Origin: Primulina eburnea
Taxonomy: Eukaryota; Streptophyta; Magnoliopsida; Lamiales; Gesneriaceae
Length of the DNA: 64,000 bases
Direction of reading: 5' to 3'
NCBI RefSeq assembly: GCF_022965805.1
Contig: NC_133104.1
Span: forward strand, 23,618,069 to 23,682,068
The position numbers and the translations under genes are program-made. The notes under the pieces were generated by a model. The model was given only the letters and a program-made list of their open reading frames with translations. It searched no databases and was not told where the DNA came from. Positions 34,520 to 46,971 of the stretch are shown here, piece by piece. Position 1 is the first letter of the stretch; every line of letters starts with the position of its first letter.

Positions 34520-36627
34520 TGTAACGCCCAGACGTTCGTATGCATATGATGTATGTAAGGTAATAATTATGATTAAGTATGGTCATTATTCTTTTTATGG
34601 TTTATTATGATGATCGTTTGGGATATGTGATGTAATGGTGATGGTTTATGGCTTCAAGATATGATATGAATGATATAGAATGAAACAGAGAATGTATGGG
34701 TAGAATAGAAAGCTAATCTTTAGCTAAGTAGGTAATGGAAGTGCTAAAACGGTAAAAATGTGGCAATAGTTGTGGTTTTTAGCATAATATTTTGTATATT
34801 GATCCAAATTATGTGTGGCCACTTCCATTAGAAAGCTAAGACATAAGGCTATAACTTTCTTGTTTTGAGTTTTGTTCAAATCATTGTGGAAGACAAGCCA
34901 AAAGCGCCCCGACATTTGTCGTGTGTGTCTTCGTTCATCCAGTGACACATGTTGGGAGATTGAGCATAACTCTTTACTCAGACCTTCAAATGACATGAGG
35001 CGAGTTGGCGATGCAAGCCAAGATAGAGAGCTACAATTTTCATATTTACCATTTTTCCAAATTATGACGGGAAGAGGCGTTTCGGAAGCAATCTTTGACG
35101 AGGCTGTACGCAGAGCGCACGCCGGGACAGCAGGTTCCGCGCTAGGGCGGTAAAGTTTGAGCGCCCCAGCGCCCCTAGTACTGAAATTTTGGGTTTCGGA
35201 CAGTAAGTTCCGCGCTAGGGCGGTAAAACTTGACTGCCCCAGCTCCCTATTCAGTGCAAAAGCATGTTTTGGGTGAATTAAAGTATAAAATCGGTTGAGA
35301 CACAACTTTTCCTCATTTCTCTTCTTTTCTTTCTCTTCTCCAACGATTCCAAGCTAGGGTTTTTCATTTTCTTCTTCTCCTTTATTTAATCAAGCAATTA
35401 ATCTTCAATCCGGAGTTGGAACTTCATCTTTTTAGTGAAAGGGACAAAAGTAAGTGGTTTTTCTTCTTGTTCTTGAGTTATTGAAGATGGTGGAGTTAGG
35501 AAATGATAGTTGTGATAGATGTGTTGGGTTAAATGGTCATGTAATGTTATTATTTGGGTGTTGATGGTTAGTTATTAGGTTTATTGTTGTAGGATCACCA
35601 TCAAGGTATAGGAAATCAAGTGATCCAAGTGCTGTAAGTGGAGTCATTTCTTCAATGCATCACATGATCCTATATGTATGTGTTTTGATGATTTTATGAT
35701 GTGTATATATATATATATATATATATGTAAATATGTATATACTGTAGTGAAATTATATGCATTTTTTGATGAAAGGAGTTAAACTTTAAATGATGCCTCA
35801 AATATGTTTGATAAAATGATTGAATGAAGTTTTATATGATTGAATGCTTGGATTGATAGTGATAGTAGCGGTGTTGCCTTGGCAATTCTAAATCCGTAAT
35901 GTAATTGACCAATTAACGATGAAAACATGTTCTTTCTTATAAGATGCATTTTATGCAGAGGTACATGTCCCTCCTATAAGATTTGTTTTTACGAAGAGGG
36001 TTAGCAATGAATGAACTATCTTATAAGAACTATCAATTCTTCAGTTGATCAATGAAATGAATATCATCCCCATGTATTGTTGTATTATGATTCTTGACGG
36101 ATGATATTAATGATGATTCGACGTTTACGAAATGAGATGGATAATGTTTTCAAGAAAATGAAATTGAGGCTACCCATTTTATGTTTTGGAATAAAATGAT
36201 ATATATGTACCTTGTTAGTATTGATTCCATTTACTGAGGTTTATACTCATTCCAGTTATGTTCAGGTGATGCAGGCACAGGTAAGAAAGACTGAGCATCC
36301 CTGAGTTGTCAAAGCGAGAGAAAGAAATATGCCAAACTTTGGAGATTTCGAATGGATGTTATTTTTGTTATGTCAAGCTTTTGGCTATTTTGGAAAACAT
36401 TGAAAATGTTGTTTTGTGCTTTGGTTTTGGCAAGATGTGTAGATACTTTACTTAATGGTATCTGATGAATATGAAAATCTTTTGCATGTGTTTTATGTGT
36501 TGTTTGAGACAGGTGTTATGTCCTATTTACGGGGAGATGCTGCCCAAATTTTTAAAATTTCACATTTTCTCCAAATTATATTTTAAAGCTTCCGCACTAA
36601 TTATGCATTTTATTCACGAGTGTTGCA
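34520..36627 (+). mobile_element. 3' LTR of G, 2108 bp
   Basis: Aligns with the 5' LTR apart from indels in a TA repeat (35706-35727) and ~50 bp near 36045. Its end is TGTTGCA, where the 5' LTR has GTTACA, a point change in the terminal region. ATTAG follows. Confidence 0.94.
35137..35246 (+). repeat. Palindrome array in G 3' LTR
   Basis: Sites at 35137, 35160, 35210 and 35233 with the same 23-50-23 spacing as in the 5' LTR. Confidence 0.88.
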
Positions 36628-36632
36628 ATTAG

Positions 36633-37337
36633 TTATTCTTATTATTTTATATTATGCAATTGATAATAAAAATATGTATTATTAGTTATTCTTATTATTT
36701 AATATTAAATTCATAAAAATTTGCAAGAAGTGAAAAAATAAATTCAAGCATTTACGAGAACTTATCGATGAAAAATATGAAAGGGTAAATGAAGTGAGAC
36801 AATCAAGTCTTCAATTTATAGAGAAAATTTATAATATTATAATGAATTCGAAATTATTAAAGTTATGCTGTTGCAGCTTTTAACAGATGTGCGGAGGCAT
36901 GCAACTCTGAAATAATTTAAGAATATAACTTATACTATTATTTTTAAAAAAAATGTAAAAGCAAGTCACGCCTACTAAATTCGCGTGACTTATTTAAAAA
37001 AATTATAAAGCAAGTCACGCCATATGAGATGGCGTGACTTGTTTTTTTAAAAAAACAAAAACAAATTGAAAGTCACGCCTCTTGAAAAGGCGTGACACAT
37101 TAGTTTGTTAATTTTTTTTTACCTTATTTTGTTAAGCTTTTACAAATAGTGATGTAAACAGTTAAAAAGCCTCATGTTCTGCCGCACAAGTACCGAGACT
37201 CAGTGCTGGAGCCATTGACCCGATTTTCAAAAATCGGGCGATATATTAACCCAACGAACCATAGGCAAAGGTGGAAGAAAGTTCAGATTAAACGAGGTTA
37301 GCAAACGTTTTTTTAAGGTGTGAGATTGTGTAGTGAT
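36633..37337. repeat. Spacer with three AAGTCACGCC hairpins
   Basis: Three stem-loops with arms AAGTCACGCC / GGCGTGACTT lie at 36963-36991, 37012-37040 and 37070-37097. The inner stem differs between copies but stays paired (CCAT with ATGG; CCT with AGG). A related hairpin is at 27239-27269 in opposite orientation of context, so the two sides of G carry an inverted repeat. No gene is seen here. Confidence 0.75.
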
Positions 37338-37884
37338 CAGGGATGTCAAAATCAGACACGATTTATCAACTTGATGCGGTTCATCTGGAAAAAAATCATG
37401 TTTGAGTTTAGGGTTTTCAGTTACGAATCAAATCGGATTAGACCCGGTAGTTGACCTAAAAAAAGATCGGATTGGGATGAGTTGACTCGAAAATTTTAAT
37501 TTGTTTTTAAAAAATATAATTAATCAATATTGTCTTTATTTTTATATATTGTATGTGTGAAAAATATTTATTGTATATTTATAAATAAATGTTCATAAAT
37601 TAATATTAATTTTGAATTTTTTTTATTTTTTAAACAATTATTTATTTGATTTAGAAAATATATTTTATTTTTTACAATTAAAATTTCAAATTTAAATCAT
37701 ATAAATGAGGGAGATTTTGTTATTATGTGTTTAAATTTAAATATATTTTTAATTTTATTTAATTTTTTAAAAGAATATTTAAAATTTGGCTAATCGGTTG
37801 ATTCGAGTTCGGGTTTAAGGTTGAGCAATTTTTGAATAGTACTATTGTTCAACTCGATTTGACCGGCCCGAATTGACATCAATA
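37338..37884. mobile_element. Possible hAT-like non-autonomous DNA element
   Basis: The left end CAGGGATGTCAAAA and the right end, read inward as TATTGATGTCAATT, share GATGTCAA. Flanking 8-mers GTAGTGAT (37330-37337) and GTAATGAC (37885-37892) agree in 6 of 8 bases, as an old hAT target duplication might. The interior is AT-rich, without a transposase ORF. The terminal match is short, so this is a suggestion. Confidence 0.3.
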
Positions 37885-38705
37885 GTAATGACATGACACA
37901 TAACCACTTAGCGAATCTTGTTTCGATGATAATTGGATTTGTTATTTTCTTTTGATCTTGTATTTCACACGTGTCAAGATCCAAATGTTCGAATTAACAT
38001 AAAATTCATATAAAAAAAATTTAAGCAGATTTTTTTAAAAATATAATTTTTTATTTTTTTAAAAAATAAAAAATATTAATTATGAACTTATATGTCTAGA
38101 AAAAAATTTAGTTACATATAAATAAGATTAAAAAGTTTAAAATACAACATATATAGAAATTATAAATAAAACCTTACGTACAAATAAAATTAAATAAATG
38201 ATTTTACTATTCAATTATTTCAACGATAAACTATTATTAAGTCAACGTTTAATTTCTATATGGACTTAAATCCAATTTAGCCAATCAGTAAAAAAAAATT
38301 TATTCATAAAATATATTAATAATATTATTTCGAGTGAAAATGATATTAGGATAAGATATTATTTCCGATCCAATTTTTGATATTAATTGAGACGGAAAAA
38401 AATTCCGACACGAAAAATGTCGGATCAAATTTTTTTTTGATGTGTTAGTCATGGGGCGGGATTTTGAAAAATATTGTTGCCCCTACTTTTTTCTATGCAT
38501 TTTGTTTATTTTTTAATGTACAATAAAAGGAGGTGATTTTTGGTTGAGTAGATAAATGATTTATCTAAGTTATAATTATAATGTATGAGTGGTGAAAAAT
38601 TCTTGGGAAAATTGGTTCTTTTTAATCTATTGTTTATTTTTTTGAAGCAAATAAATAGTATATTGTAATTTTTTTTGTTTAGGTCGAATTTGGATGATAT
38701 ATTTG
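37885..38705. other. AT-rich spacer
   Basis: Long A and T runs, with one short inverted repeat near 38395-38424 (TCCGACA / TGTCGGA). I see no gene or element up to the start of H. Confidence 0.7.
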
Positions 38706-40630
38706 TGTAAGGTCTAAGAAATTCGAACTACGTAACCCGACTACATGCAATTTATGGTTTTATTTAAAATATATGTTTAATGATTTTTATGTATTTATTG
38801 CATGAATATTGCATTGTTAGGTGTTGTTGCATGGGTATTTAAAGCTTCATGCATTAGGGTTTTAAGTTGCATTTCGACCTCGAATGTATAACGGAGACCG
38901 GGGACAACCAGGAAAATTTTTTATTGAACAATTAATTTTAATTATTTAATATGAGGTGTTTTAAGTATATTTTTGGAAATGGGACTTGGTTGGTTATTTT
39001 TATTTGTCAGACTATATTTTTAACCGGTACGCAAATTTTAGTGAATCGAGGGACTTTTTGAAGGTTTGGTCAATATTTTAAAAACATACCAAAACTAAAT
39101 ATTTTTCGGAAATGTAGTTGGACTTGTTGAGTTTGGTTTAATGTTAATGGACTCAAAACCCTTTTAATCATTTTAAAATTTAATTTAGGGCTCATTAATG
39201 CTTGTTATTTTATTTAAACACTACCCTAAACTAACCCTAAACCTAATAATACCTTAGCAGCCATCCCTCCCCCCCATCAGCAGCCTCTCCTTGAGTTTTC
39301 AGCAACAAAACCGCAGGAAACCCTCGGACCCTTCAATTTTCAAAGAAAACTTCCTCCCCGCCTTTCAGGTTCACGTCCCGCGCGTAGTTATTCGAGCTTT
39401 CAATCGTATAATCATCAAGGCACGCCATGTATCTTTATTTTTGTATCATTCATACTGTATTTAGGCATATGTGTGTGTTTTATATGTATAATGCTCGAAC
39501 CTTGCACGGTTTTACGTTTATGCTTTTGATTTGTTCATGAAATCCACATGTTTATGCATTCAACTCATGTTTTTCATGTCTTTGTGCAAGGGGCTGCTAG
39601 GTTAAGGCTTGTAAGGGCTGTACACAAAGGGATTGAAGGTGTCTAGGGGCTGGAGTCTCGAGTTGTCCACGAAAGTAGAGAGGACTCGTCGTTTCTCCTT
39701 GAGCGACAAGGATTTTGGTTGGTATAGTGCAAGAAAAGGGGAGGCACGGCCAAGGGGGACTAAACCAGGCCATGGTGCAGTCCAGGAGGGTCCAAACAGA
39801 AGCCTAAGGAGGTCCTTACATGGCTGGTATTGGGTTAAGTGTGGGTCGAGGCGCATGAAATGAGAAGGGTCGGGTTTCGGGTAACTCGTGAACGTCTGCG
39901 TGCAGGAATGAGTCCTTGGTCTGATCTTGGTCCTAGGTAGCAATGGATCAAGGCTGTCTTGGGTTAGTTGGGAGTAGAGTAGAAGGTGGCATAGAAGGGC
40001 TTGGATGTTTTTCTGTCACAGCGCCGCGGTGCCGCGGCGCTTGGTCTTCGAACATGCAGTGCTGCCGCGCTGATGCTGGGCACCTAGGCGCTAATCAAGC
40101 GCTGCACTGTCAGGGCCTAGGCGCTGGTCCAGGGTTTTAGGAGCTCTTAGTTTAAGTGCTATTATCTCGTTTGAGTATTAATACGTCGTTATGACCGAGC
40201 TTAGTAAGGGTTAGATTAGGTCATGTGATGCTTGATTAGGAATCTTTGAATCATGGTTTAAGTGTGGTTGTCTTCAAGTCGTGTTAGTAGTCCTGGCAGC
40301 GGCTCGAACAGAAGTGTTCATATTTTAAACCTTTATGATATCATGGATATGAATTTTTATGTAAATTTGAAAAACACACTGCATGCTTGATTTTAAAAAA
40401 AAAACGTATATGTATGATTTTATTAAGTGATGAATATAATGAAATGTTTTTAAGGATGAGAGCTGGTTGTGACTAATACGATGACACGTGAAATAAATTT
40501 GAGATAAATCTTGTGTATGATTTATATACATTTGTTATGTTATTAAAAGAAATTTTTTTTATGACTCACATTTTCTAGCAAAGATCCAATTAATCCCAAA
40601 GATAAACGAGTTAGAACCCGGGTCCCCAAA
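38706..40630 (+). mobile_element. 5' LTR of H, unlike the 3' one, 1925 bp
   Basis: Begins TGTAAGGTCTAAG after ATTTG and ends GTCCCCAAA before the primer site (CA is mutated to AA). GC-rich inverted words occur at 40021-40130 (for example CCGCGGTGCCGCGG at 40024), in the place of the arrays of other LTRs, but without clear 23-bp pairing. Homology with the 3' LTR starts only at about 40488. ORFs at 39602-39943 are chance. Confidence 0.8.
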
Positions 40631-40635
40631 ACAGG

Positions 40636-40647
40636 TGGTATCAGAGC
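40636..40647 (+). other. Primer binding site of H
   Basis: TGGTATCAGAGC, 5 bp after the LTR boundary. Confidence 0.93.
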
Positions 40648-40888
40648 GATAGATCCTTTAGACTAAGATAGAATAGAATGAGCGGGGTAGATTGAATTCT
40701 CTTCCTTGCTTTTTTTGTGCTAGCATGATTTATTGCTTTCACTATTACATGTTGTCTTATTATCTGAGTTGATTTCAGCATGTATTTGGAAAGACTGAAT
40801 CAGAACCGATTCTGGATCAGAAGATATGATCAGAGGAGGACTGAGACAGATTGTATAGATTGTGTACTAATCCGTTTGATAATCAGAT

Positions 40889-42238
40889 ATGCCTCCTCGC
40901 CGAGTACCGCAAACAGTAGCAGGTCGAGCACCAGAACATGGCAGTACTTCCAATGATCCGATGGATGTGACCGCTACGCTAATGGAGACCTTGCTGAAAA
41001 GGTTTCAGTCTTTTCGACCCCCGACACTGAAGGGCACCGAAAGTGCAGTTGAGTGTGAAAGTTGGCTCGATGACCTCGATATGTTATTTGAATCTCTTGA
41101 ATACACTGATGAGCGACGGGTTAAACTTATTGGACATCAACTGCAAGATGTTGCAAAGAACTGGTGGCTTACCACGAAGAGAGCATTGGAGCATCGTGGC
41201 ATAGAGATCACTTGGAAAGTGTTTAAAGCAGAGTTCTATCAGCGATTGTTTCCCGAGTCCTACCGAAAAGAAAAAGGTGCCGAGTTTGCCAATTTGAGAC
41301 AGGGACAGCTGAACATTGAAGAATATGTGGCAAAGTTTTTGACATTGCTCCGATTTGCTCCTCATGTCGCAGAGAATGACGAGGCCATTGCGGATCAGTT
41401 TATCAATGGCCGGAATCCAGAAATCTTTACCTTGGTAAATACCAGTAGACCAAACAATTTTTCAGACGCCTTGAACCGTGCCAAGGGGGCAGAAGCTGGA
41501 TTGCTTAGGCAACGAAACACTTTCTATGTCGCTCCGACTCCGAGACCGCCACAACATTCAGTTCAACCCTCTCCCAGATTTGAGAGTGGTGGTAGTAGCA
41601 GTGGCAGGAAAGACCAGTTGAAAGCCAAGGGCAAGCAGTTCAAGAGATCAGAAAGCAGTTTGTCGAGCCCTAGTGGGTCACGACAGAGAGGTCCTGGCCA
41701 GAGTACCGATTATACCGGTGTGTATTGCAGTTCTTGTGGAGGCAGACATGCCACCGAGCAGTGTCAGGGTGTGATGGGTCGGTGTAAAATCTGCAGACAG
41801 CAGGGACATTTTGCCAGAGTATGTCCACAGAAAGGGGTACAACAAGATTAAAGTGTAGGAGCATCTGGTTCAATGACTCAGCCTGAGAGGAAAGCTTCAT
41901 CTGTTCATTCCTTTCAGCCCACTCCTACACAGACCCAGCCCCGAGCCAGAGGTAGCCAGACAGTTAGCCAACCTCCCAGACAGCAGGCTCGAGTATTTGC
42001 ATTGACAGAAGAGCAGGCCCAAGATGCACCAGATGATGTGATTGCAGGTAACTGTTTTCTTTGCGGTTATCCTGCCTATGTATTGATTGATACGGGTGCA
42101 TCTCATACTTTCATATCTGAAAGCTTTGCATTGATGCATGCTTTTCCTGTCGAGTCATTATCTGATGTAGTGTCTATTTCTTCTCCGTTGGGAAGTGGTC
42201 TTATATCTGTGACTTCAGTTAGACATTGTATACTATAG
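40889..42238 (+). pseudogene. Gag and protease of H, one stop
   Basis: ATG 40889 opens MPPRRVPQTV and a 320-codon Gag (WLDDLDMLFESLEYTDERR, then EEYVAKFLTLLRFAP). Two Cys/His motifs follow: CSSCGGRHATEQC and a proper knuckle CKICRQQGHFARVC near residues 298-311. A TAA at 41849-41851 interrupts, but the same frame goes on with a Gln/Pro/Ser-rich linker and protease LIDTGASHTFISE to a stop at 42238. Gag is otherwise undamaged and is the best copy of this Gag family in the window. Confidence 0.92.
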
Positions 42239-43753
42239 TTTGAGGGTCACGAGATTGATTTAGATTGTATTGTGCTTGGGTTAGCTGATTTTGACTGTAT
42301 TATCGGTATCGATAACCAAGTACAAAGCCACTGTTGATTGTTTCAAGAAAATTGTCAGGATCAGACCAGAGATGGCTGACGAGTGGAAATTCTACGGGAA
42401 GGGTTCCAGATCTCGGATTCCCTTAGTATCTGTTTTGACGATGAAACGATAGTTGCATAAAGGAGTAGAGGGGTTCCTTGTGTATTCAGTAGATCTACTG
42501 AAATCGAGCCCAGCATTGGCAGATCTGCCAGTGGTTTTCGAGTTTGCTGACGTATTCCTAGACGAGATTCTAGGGTTACCTCCAGCCAGAGAGGTTGATT
42601 TCAGCATTGATCTCATACCAGGTACAGTTCCTATATCTCGAGCTCCCTATAGAATGGCGCCTATTGAGTTGAAAGAATTGAAAGAACAGCTCGAAGATTT
42701 GTTGGCCAAGGGTTACATCAGACCGAGTGTATCTCCTTGGGGTGCTCCAGTACTATTTGTGCGAAAAAAAGACGGTTCGATGAGATTGTGTATTGATTAC
42801 CGGCAACTGAACAAGGAAATAGTAAAGAACAAATATCAATTGCCTCGTATCGATGATTTATTTGATCAGTTGCAAGGCTCTTCTGTCTATTCCAAGATTG
42901 ATTTGAGATCTGGATATCACCAGCTGAGAGTTCGAGATATTGATATACCGAAGACAGCATTCTGAACCAGGTATGGACATTATGAATTTATTGTCATGCC
43001 TTTTGGTTTAACGAATGCTCCAGAAGTGTTTATGGGGTTAATCAACTGTGTCTTTCAGAAGTATCTGAATGAGTTTGTTATTGTGTTTATTGATGATATT
43101 CTGGTATATTCCAAGAGTATGATTGAGCATGCTGAACATTTAAGAACTATGTTGCAAACGCTGAGAAATGAGAAACTGTATGCTAAATTGTCAAAATGTG
43201 AGTTTTGGCTGAGACATGTTGTCTTTTTGGGGCATATCATATCTGGAGACGGTATATCTGTTGATCCTATAAGGTTGAGGCTGTGATCATATGGCCTAGA
43301 CCGACATCAGTGCCAGAGATACGCAGTTTCATGGGTTTAGCAGGGTACTATCGACGATTCATTAAAGATTTCTCCAGTATCGCGAAGCCGATTACCCAGT
43401 TGACACAAAAAATGCGCCATTTGTATGGTATGAAGCCTGTGAGTCTAGCTTCTTGGAGTTGAAGAAACGACTGACCAGTGCTCCAGTGTTGACGATACCT
43501 TCAGGTACTGGTGATTTTGTTGTATATTGTGATGCATCTCATAGAGGGTTAGGATGTGTTCTTATACAGCGAGGACATGTGATCGCATATGCCTCAAGAC
43601 AGTTGAAGCCACACGATATTCGTTATCCAATTCATGATCTTGAATTGGCGGCCATCGTATTTGCACTAAAGATTTGACGACACTATCTCTTTCGAGAAAT
43701 TTGAAATCTACTCTGATCACAAAAGCCTGAAATATCTGTTTTATCTGTCAGAT
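42239..43753 (+). pseudogene. Protease end, RT and RNase H of H, broken
   Basis: After a frame break in the protease end, the linker ([13 protein letters not shown]) and RT read in 42453-42965 ([32 protein letters not shown]) to a TGA. RT goes on in 42996-43286 ([23 protein letters not shown]), then shifts frame. The thumb and RNase H are in 43453-43677 ([27 protein letters not shown]), ended by TGA. The last RNase H Asp word ([10 protein letters not shown]) is at about 43708. Catalytic residues survive but the frame is broken at four or more places. Confidence 0.9.
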
Positions 43754-45345
43754 TTGAACATGAGACAGCGTAGATGGCTCGATTTATTGAAGGATTTCGA
43801 TTGCGAGATCAAGTACTATCCAGGAAAGTCTAATGCAGTAGCGGACGCCTTGAGTCGAAAGGTATGTTCCTTATCCTTATCGACAATAGGTGTTTTAAAT
43901 TTGATTGAAGATTGTTGTTTGTCTGGATTAGCATTTGATACAGATAGTAGACCACTACGACTTGCTACGATTCAAGTTGAGCCAGATTTGATTTTGAGAA
44001 TTAAAGAAGCACAAAGAACTAATCAGAATATTCAGAAGTCAGTTGAGATAGTCAAATCAGGGCATATTTCGGAGTATCAGGTACATGATCATGTTTTGTA
44101 TGTGAATAACCGTCTTGTAGTGCCAGATATTTCAGATTTGAAACAACATATATTGTTAGAAGCGCACTGTAGTCGGTTTAATATTCATCCTGGTGGCAGG
44201 AAGATGTACAACGATTTGAAGACACAATTCTGGTGGAACAGATGAAGTCAGATATTGCAGAGTTTGTATCTAAATGCTTGAATTGCCAACATGTGAAAGC
44301 TGAGAGAAAGAAACCCGGAGGTTTACTTCAGAGCTTATCTATTCCTGAATGGAAATGGGATGACATTTCCATGGATTTTATTACGAAGTTACCAGGATCA
44401 TCCCGGGGTTGTGATGCGATTTGGGTTGTGTTTGACAGATTAACCAAATCCGCATGCTTTATTCCGTACAGAATGACGTATCGACATGATCAGATGGCAG
44501 AGATATATGTCAGAGAGATAGTCCGATTGCATGGGGTGCCGAAGTCGATCGTATCAGATCGTGATCCACGATTCACTTCACACTTTTGGCACAGTTTGCA
44601 GCAGGCTCTAGGTACGACATTGCATCTCAGTACTGCTTACCATCCCCAGACCGACGGACAGTCAGAGCGGACTATCCAAACATTAGAGGATATGTTGGGA
44701 GCTATAGTAATAGATTTTGGTACTAGTTGGCAAGATTCAATACCTCTGTTTGAATTCTCGTACAATAACAGCTATCACACGACCATCGAGATGGCACCGT
44801 TTGAAGCTTTATAAGGAAAGAAGCGCAGATCTCCGCTTTAAAGTGAAGATAATTCAGAAGAGAATGAAGACGGCACAGGATAGACAGGCGAAGTACGCGA
44901 ACATCAGACGTCGACCGTTAGTATTTGAACAGCGAGACAGAGTATTCTTGAAGATTTCTCCATTTAAAGGCGTCGTCAGATTTGGCAAACGTGGAAAGTT
45001 ATCTCCTAGATACACCGGTCCATATGATATTCTTGAAAAAATTGGCGATCGCGCCTACCGACTCGCCATTCCTCCTTCTCTATCTGGGATACATGATGTC
45101 TTTCATGTATAGATGCTGCGTAGATATATGCCTGATGTTTCTCATATCATTTAGCCTGATGAATCCGAACTTTACGACACTTTGAGTTATATTGAACATC
45201 CAATCCAGATTCTTGATTGGAAGGAAAAACAGCTCAGAACGAAGATCATTCCGCTAGTGAAAGTCCAATGGAGTCGTCATGGCACTGAAGAAGCAACTTG
45301 GGAGACAGAATCAGAGATGAGACAAAGATATCCCTAATTATTTAC
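43754..45345 (+). pseudogene. Integrase of H with chromodomain-like tail, broken
   Basis: The frame 43754-44245 covers the end of RNase H ([16 protein letters not shown]) and the integrase N-terminus (LEAHCSRFNIHPG); a shift leads to 44233-44814 with zinc Cys residues (KCLNCQ) and the triad: Asp in SMDFITKLPG, Asp in VSDRDPRFTS and Glu in GQSERTI. A stop at 44814 and a deletion of some 80-100 bp relative to G follow. The C-terminal part is in 44717-45112 (LSPRYTGPYDIL, IHDVFHV). The tail (HPIQILDWKEK, then EEATWETESEM) follows with stops. Catalytic core intact, polyprotein not. Confidence 0.9.
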
Positions 45346-45412
45346 ATGATGTAAGTCTTTATTCAGCTTTTGAGTATATTGTTTCTTTTACTTGTTTTGA
45401 TTAATTGCCTGC

Positions 45413-45450
45413 GAGTTCGAGGATGAACTCATATCTAAGTGGGGGAGAAA
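45413..45450 (+). other. Pre-PPT hairpin and polypurine tract of H
   Basis: GAGTTCG-AGGA-TGAACTC (45413-45430) is the family hairpin with one mismatch, followed by AAGTGGGGGAGAAA (45437-45450) abutting the 3' LTR. Confidence 0.83.
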
Positions 45451-45712
45451 TGTACGACCCGAGATGTGAGTTGGTAATCAGCAGTTATTAACGCATGATT
45501 TAATGTATTTATCGAAGGCTGAAGAAGCGATGTCGCAAAATATATTGTTGGGGCAGCAAAGACAATGCACCCGCGGTTAAAAAGATAGTGCACCCACGAT
45601 CGTTTCTCATGACCGCACCCGCGGTAAGAACAGGACCGCACCTGCAGTGGAGGCACCGAGACAGGAGGGCACCCACGGTGCAAGAGCCAGCGCAATTTTA
45701 GAAGTGTTACTG
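45451..45712 (+). mobile_element. 3' LTR of H, first part
   Basis: Begins TGTACGACCCGAGATG after the polypurine tract and runs to the copia insertion. It carries the palindrome array 45564-45679. It continues at 49138. Confidence 0.88.
45564..45679 (+). repeat. Palindrome array (ACCGCACCCGCGGT type) in H 3' LTR, split
   Basis: Copies of ACCGCACCCGCGGT, the reverse complement of the B/C/F motif as H is on the plus strand, end at 45577, 45600, 45625, 45648 and 45679 (spacings 23, 25, 23 and 31). Two more, ending at 49158 and 49180 (22 apart), lie beyond the copia insert. A TATAAATA box is at 49225, 45 bp after the last one. Confidence 0.87.
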
Positions 45713-46145
45713 TGTTAATAAAATATTCAGAATTTGGTTATCCCACATCGAAAGAATCTGAAAGTTGAAGGAGGTAATTTGTTATAAATTGAGTCTTCCT
45801 TGTTTGCTTTTAGTATCCCAAAATCAAAAGTTTTTTAGCTTTGATAAAAAGAGAGTGCATAGAAAAAAAGAGTGTATTTTTTTCTTGAGTGCGGGAATTC
45901 TCTTTTGTGAGTTAGAGAAAATATTTTCTCGGTATACTCGGGTTTGGGATCGTGAGATATTGAGTGTATTGGTGTATACACTTGTTGTAATATTTCTTCC
46001 GGTTATAAAAGGAGCAGTGCTCCGTGGACGTAGCCTATATTGGGTGAACCATGTAAATCTTTGTGTTCTTGTTAATTATTTTATTCCGCATTTTTGGGTA
46101 ATATTATCATCGTGATCGTCATCGCTTCGGTGTAATTCCCCAACA
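45713..46145 (+). mobile_element. 5' LTR of I, 433 bp
   Basis: Starts TGTTAATAAAATATTC and ends TTCCCCAACA. It lacks ~38 bp just after TGTTA that the 3' LTR has (including GGGGCCCACG). TSD and terminal TG are intact, so the loss came after insertion or during copying. ORF 45765-46115 is shared by both LTRs and is not a gene. Confidence 0.92.
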
Positions 46146-46147
46146 AC

Positions 46148-46159
46148 TGGTATCAGAGC
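46148..46159 (+). other. Primer binding site of I
   Basis: TGGTATCAGAGC two bases after the LTR; initiator methionine tRNA type. Confidence 0.92.
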
Positions 46160-46261
46160 CTTGTTGTGAAAATTCTTAGAGTATGCTCTGTGGTTGCAGC
46201 TCTGTCTGATCTTCCACATCAGAAAAGATTTTTTAGATTTTTTGCTAAGGCTAGAGAAGCG

Positions 46262-46864
46262 ATGGCCGGAGATGATGGATCAGGACCGGTAATCAACAAG
46301 TTCGACGGAACAGATTTTTCGTTCTGGCGGTTACAGATTAGAGATTATCTGTATAGCAAGAAGTTGCATCAACCTTTATCAGGAAAGAAGCCGAAATAGA
46401 TGGAGGATAATGATTGGAAGCTTCTTGACTGACAAGTGTTATGTGTAATACGATTGACCCTAACGAAGAACGTGGCACATAACGTGGCGGAGGCAAAAAC
46501 AACGGAGGAGATGATGTCCATTTTATCGGACATGTACGAGAAGCCATCAGCAAGCAACAAAGTGCATCTCATGAAAAAGTTATTCAACTTGAAAATGGGA
46601 GAAGGTGCTTCGGTGGCTAAACACATTAATGAGTTCAACACGATTGTTTCTCAACTAACATCGGTTGAAATTAATTTTGATGATGAGATTTGTGCACTTA
46701 TTCTTTTGGAGTCTTTACCAGACAATTGGGAACCTATGCGGGCAGCGGTTAGCAACTCTGTTGGAAAAAAAAATTACAATTCAATGATGTCAGAGATCAA
46801 ATTCTTGCTGAAGAAGTTCGCAAGATGGATTCGGGTGAAGGAACATCATCGAGATCTGCTCTAA
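46262..46864 (+). pseudogene. Copia Gag of I, broken
   Basis: ATG 46262 opens MAGDDGSGPVINKFDGTDF, the usual copia Gag start with a Trp-containing word (FSFWRLQIRDYL). A TAG stops it at 46399 and a TGA follows near 46430. The middle of Gag reads in 46436-46864 (LSDMYEKPSASNKVHLMKKL, MGEGASVAKHINEFNTIVSQ). The zinc knuckle falls in the next frame at 46972. Gag forms the particle; this copy cannot make a full one. Confidence 0.9.
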
Positions 46865-46971
46865 ATCTCGAGAATAGAGGAAGGGGCAAGAGTGGCTAAA
46901 AGAGTTTTAACCAATGGCATGGTAGATCCAAGTCAAGAAATGGAAAAGACAATAACACATTTGAAAAGAAT

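Larger units (their letters stand above)
27849..36627 (+). mobile_element. Element G: complete Ty3/gypsy chromovirus, TSD ATTAG
   Basis: LTRs 27849-29915 and 34520-36627 with ATTAG at 27844-27848 and 36628-36632. All domains are present in order: Gag, zinc knuckle, protease, RT, RNase H, integrase and a chromodomain-like tail, but with about ten stops or frameshifts. The tail (QVLDRKVKVLRNKE ... EEATWEPVEE) and Gag place it with Tekay/Del chromoviruses. The LTRs differ by several indels, so it is older than D. Confidence 0.95.

Noticed and set aside
39602..39943. 113-codon ORF with Pro/Leu-rich product
   Set aside because: Lies within the H 5' LTR, overlapped by another ORF on the other strand; no recognisable domain.
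40021..40130. A 23-bp palindrome-pair array in the H 5' LTR
   Set aside because: GC-rich inverted words exist, but centre distances are irregular (about 34 for the clearest pair), so the rule is not met.
45765..46115. 116-codon ORF present twice (also 48752-49102)
   Set aside because: Sits in both LTRs of copia I, covers R/U5, and has no domain.
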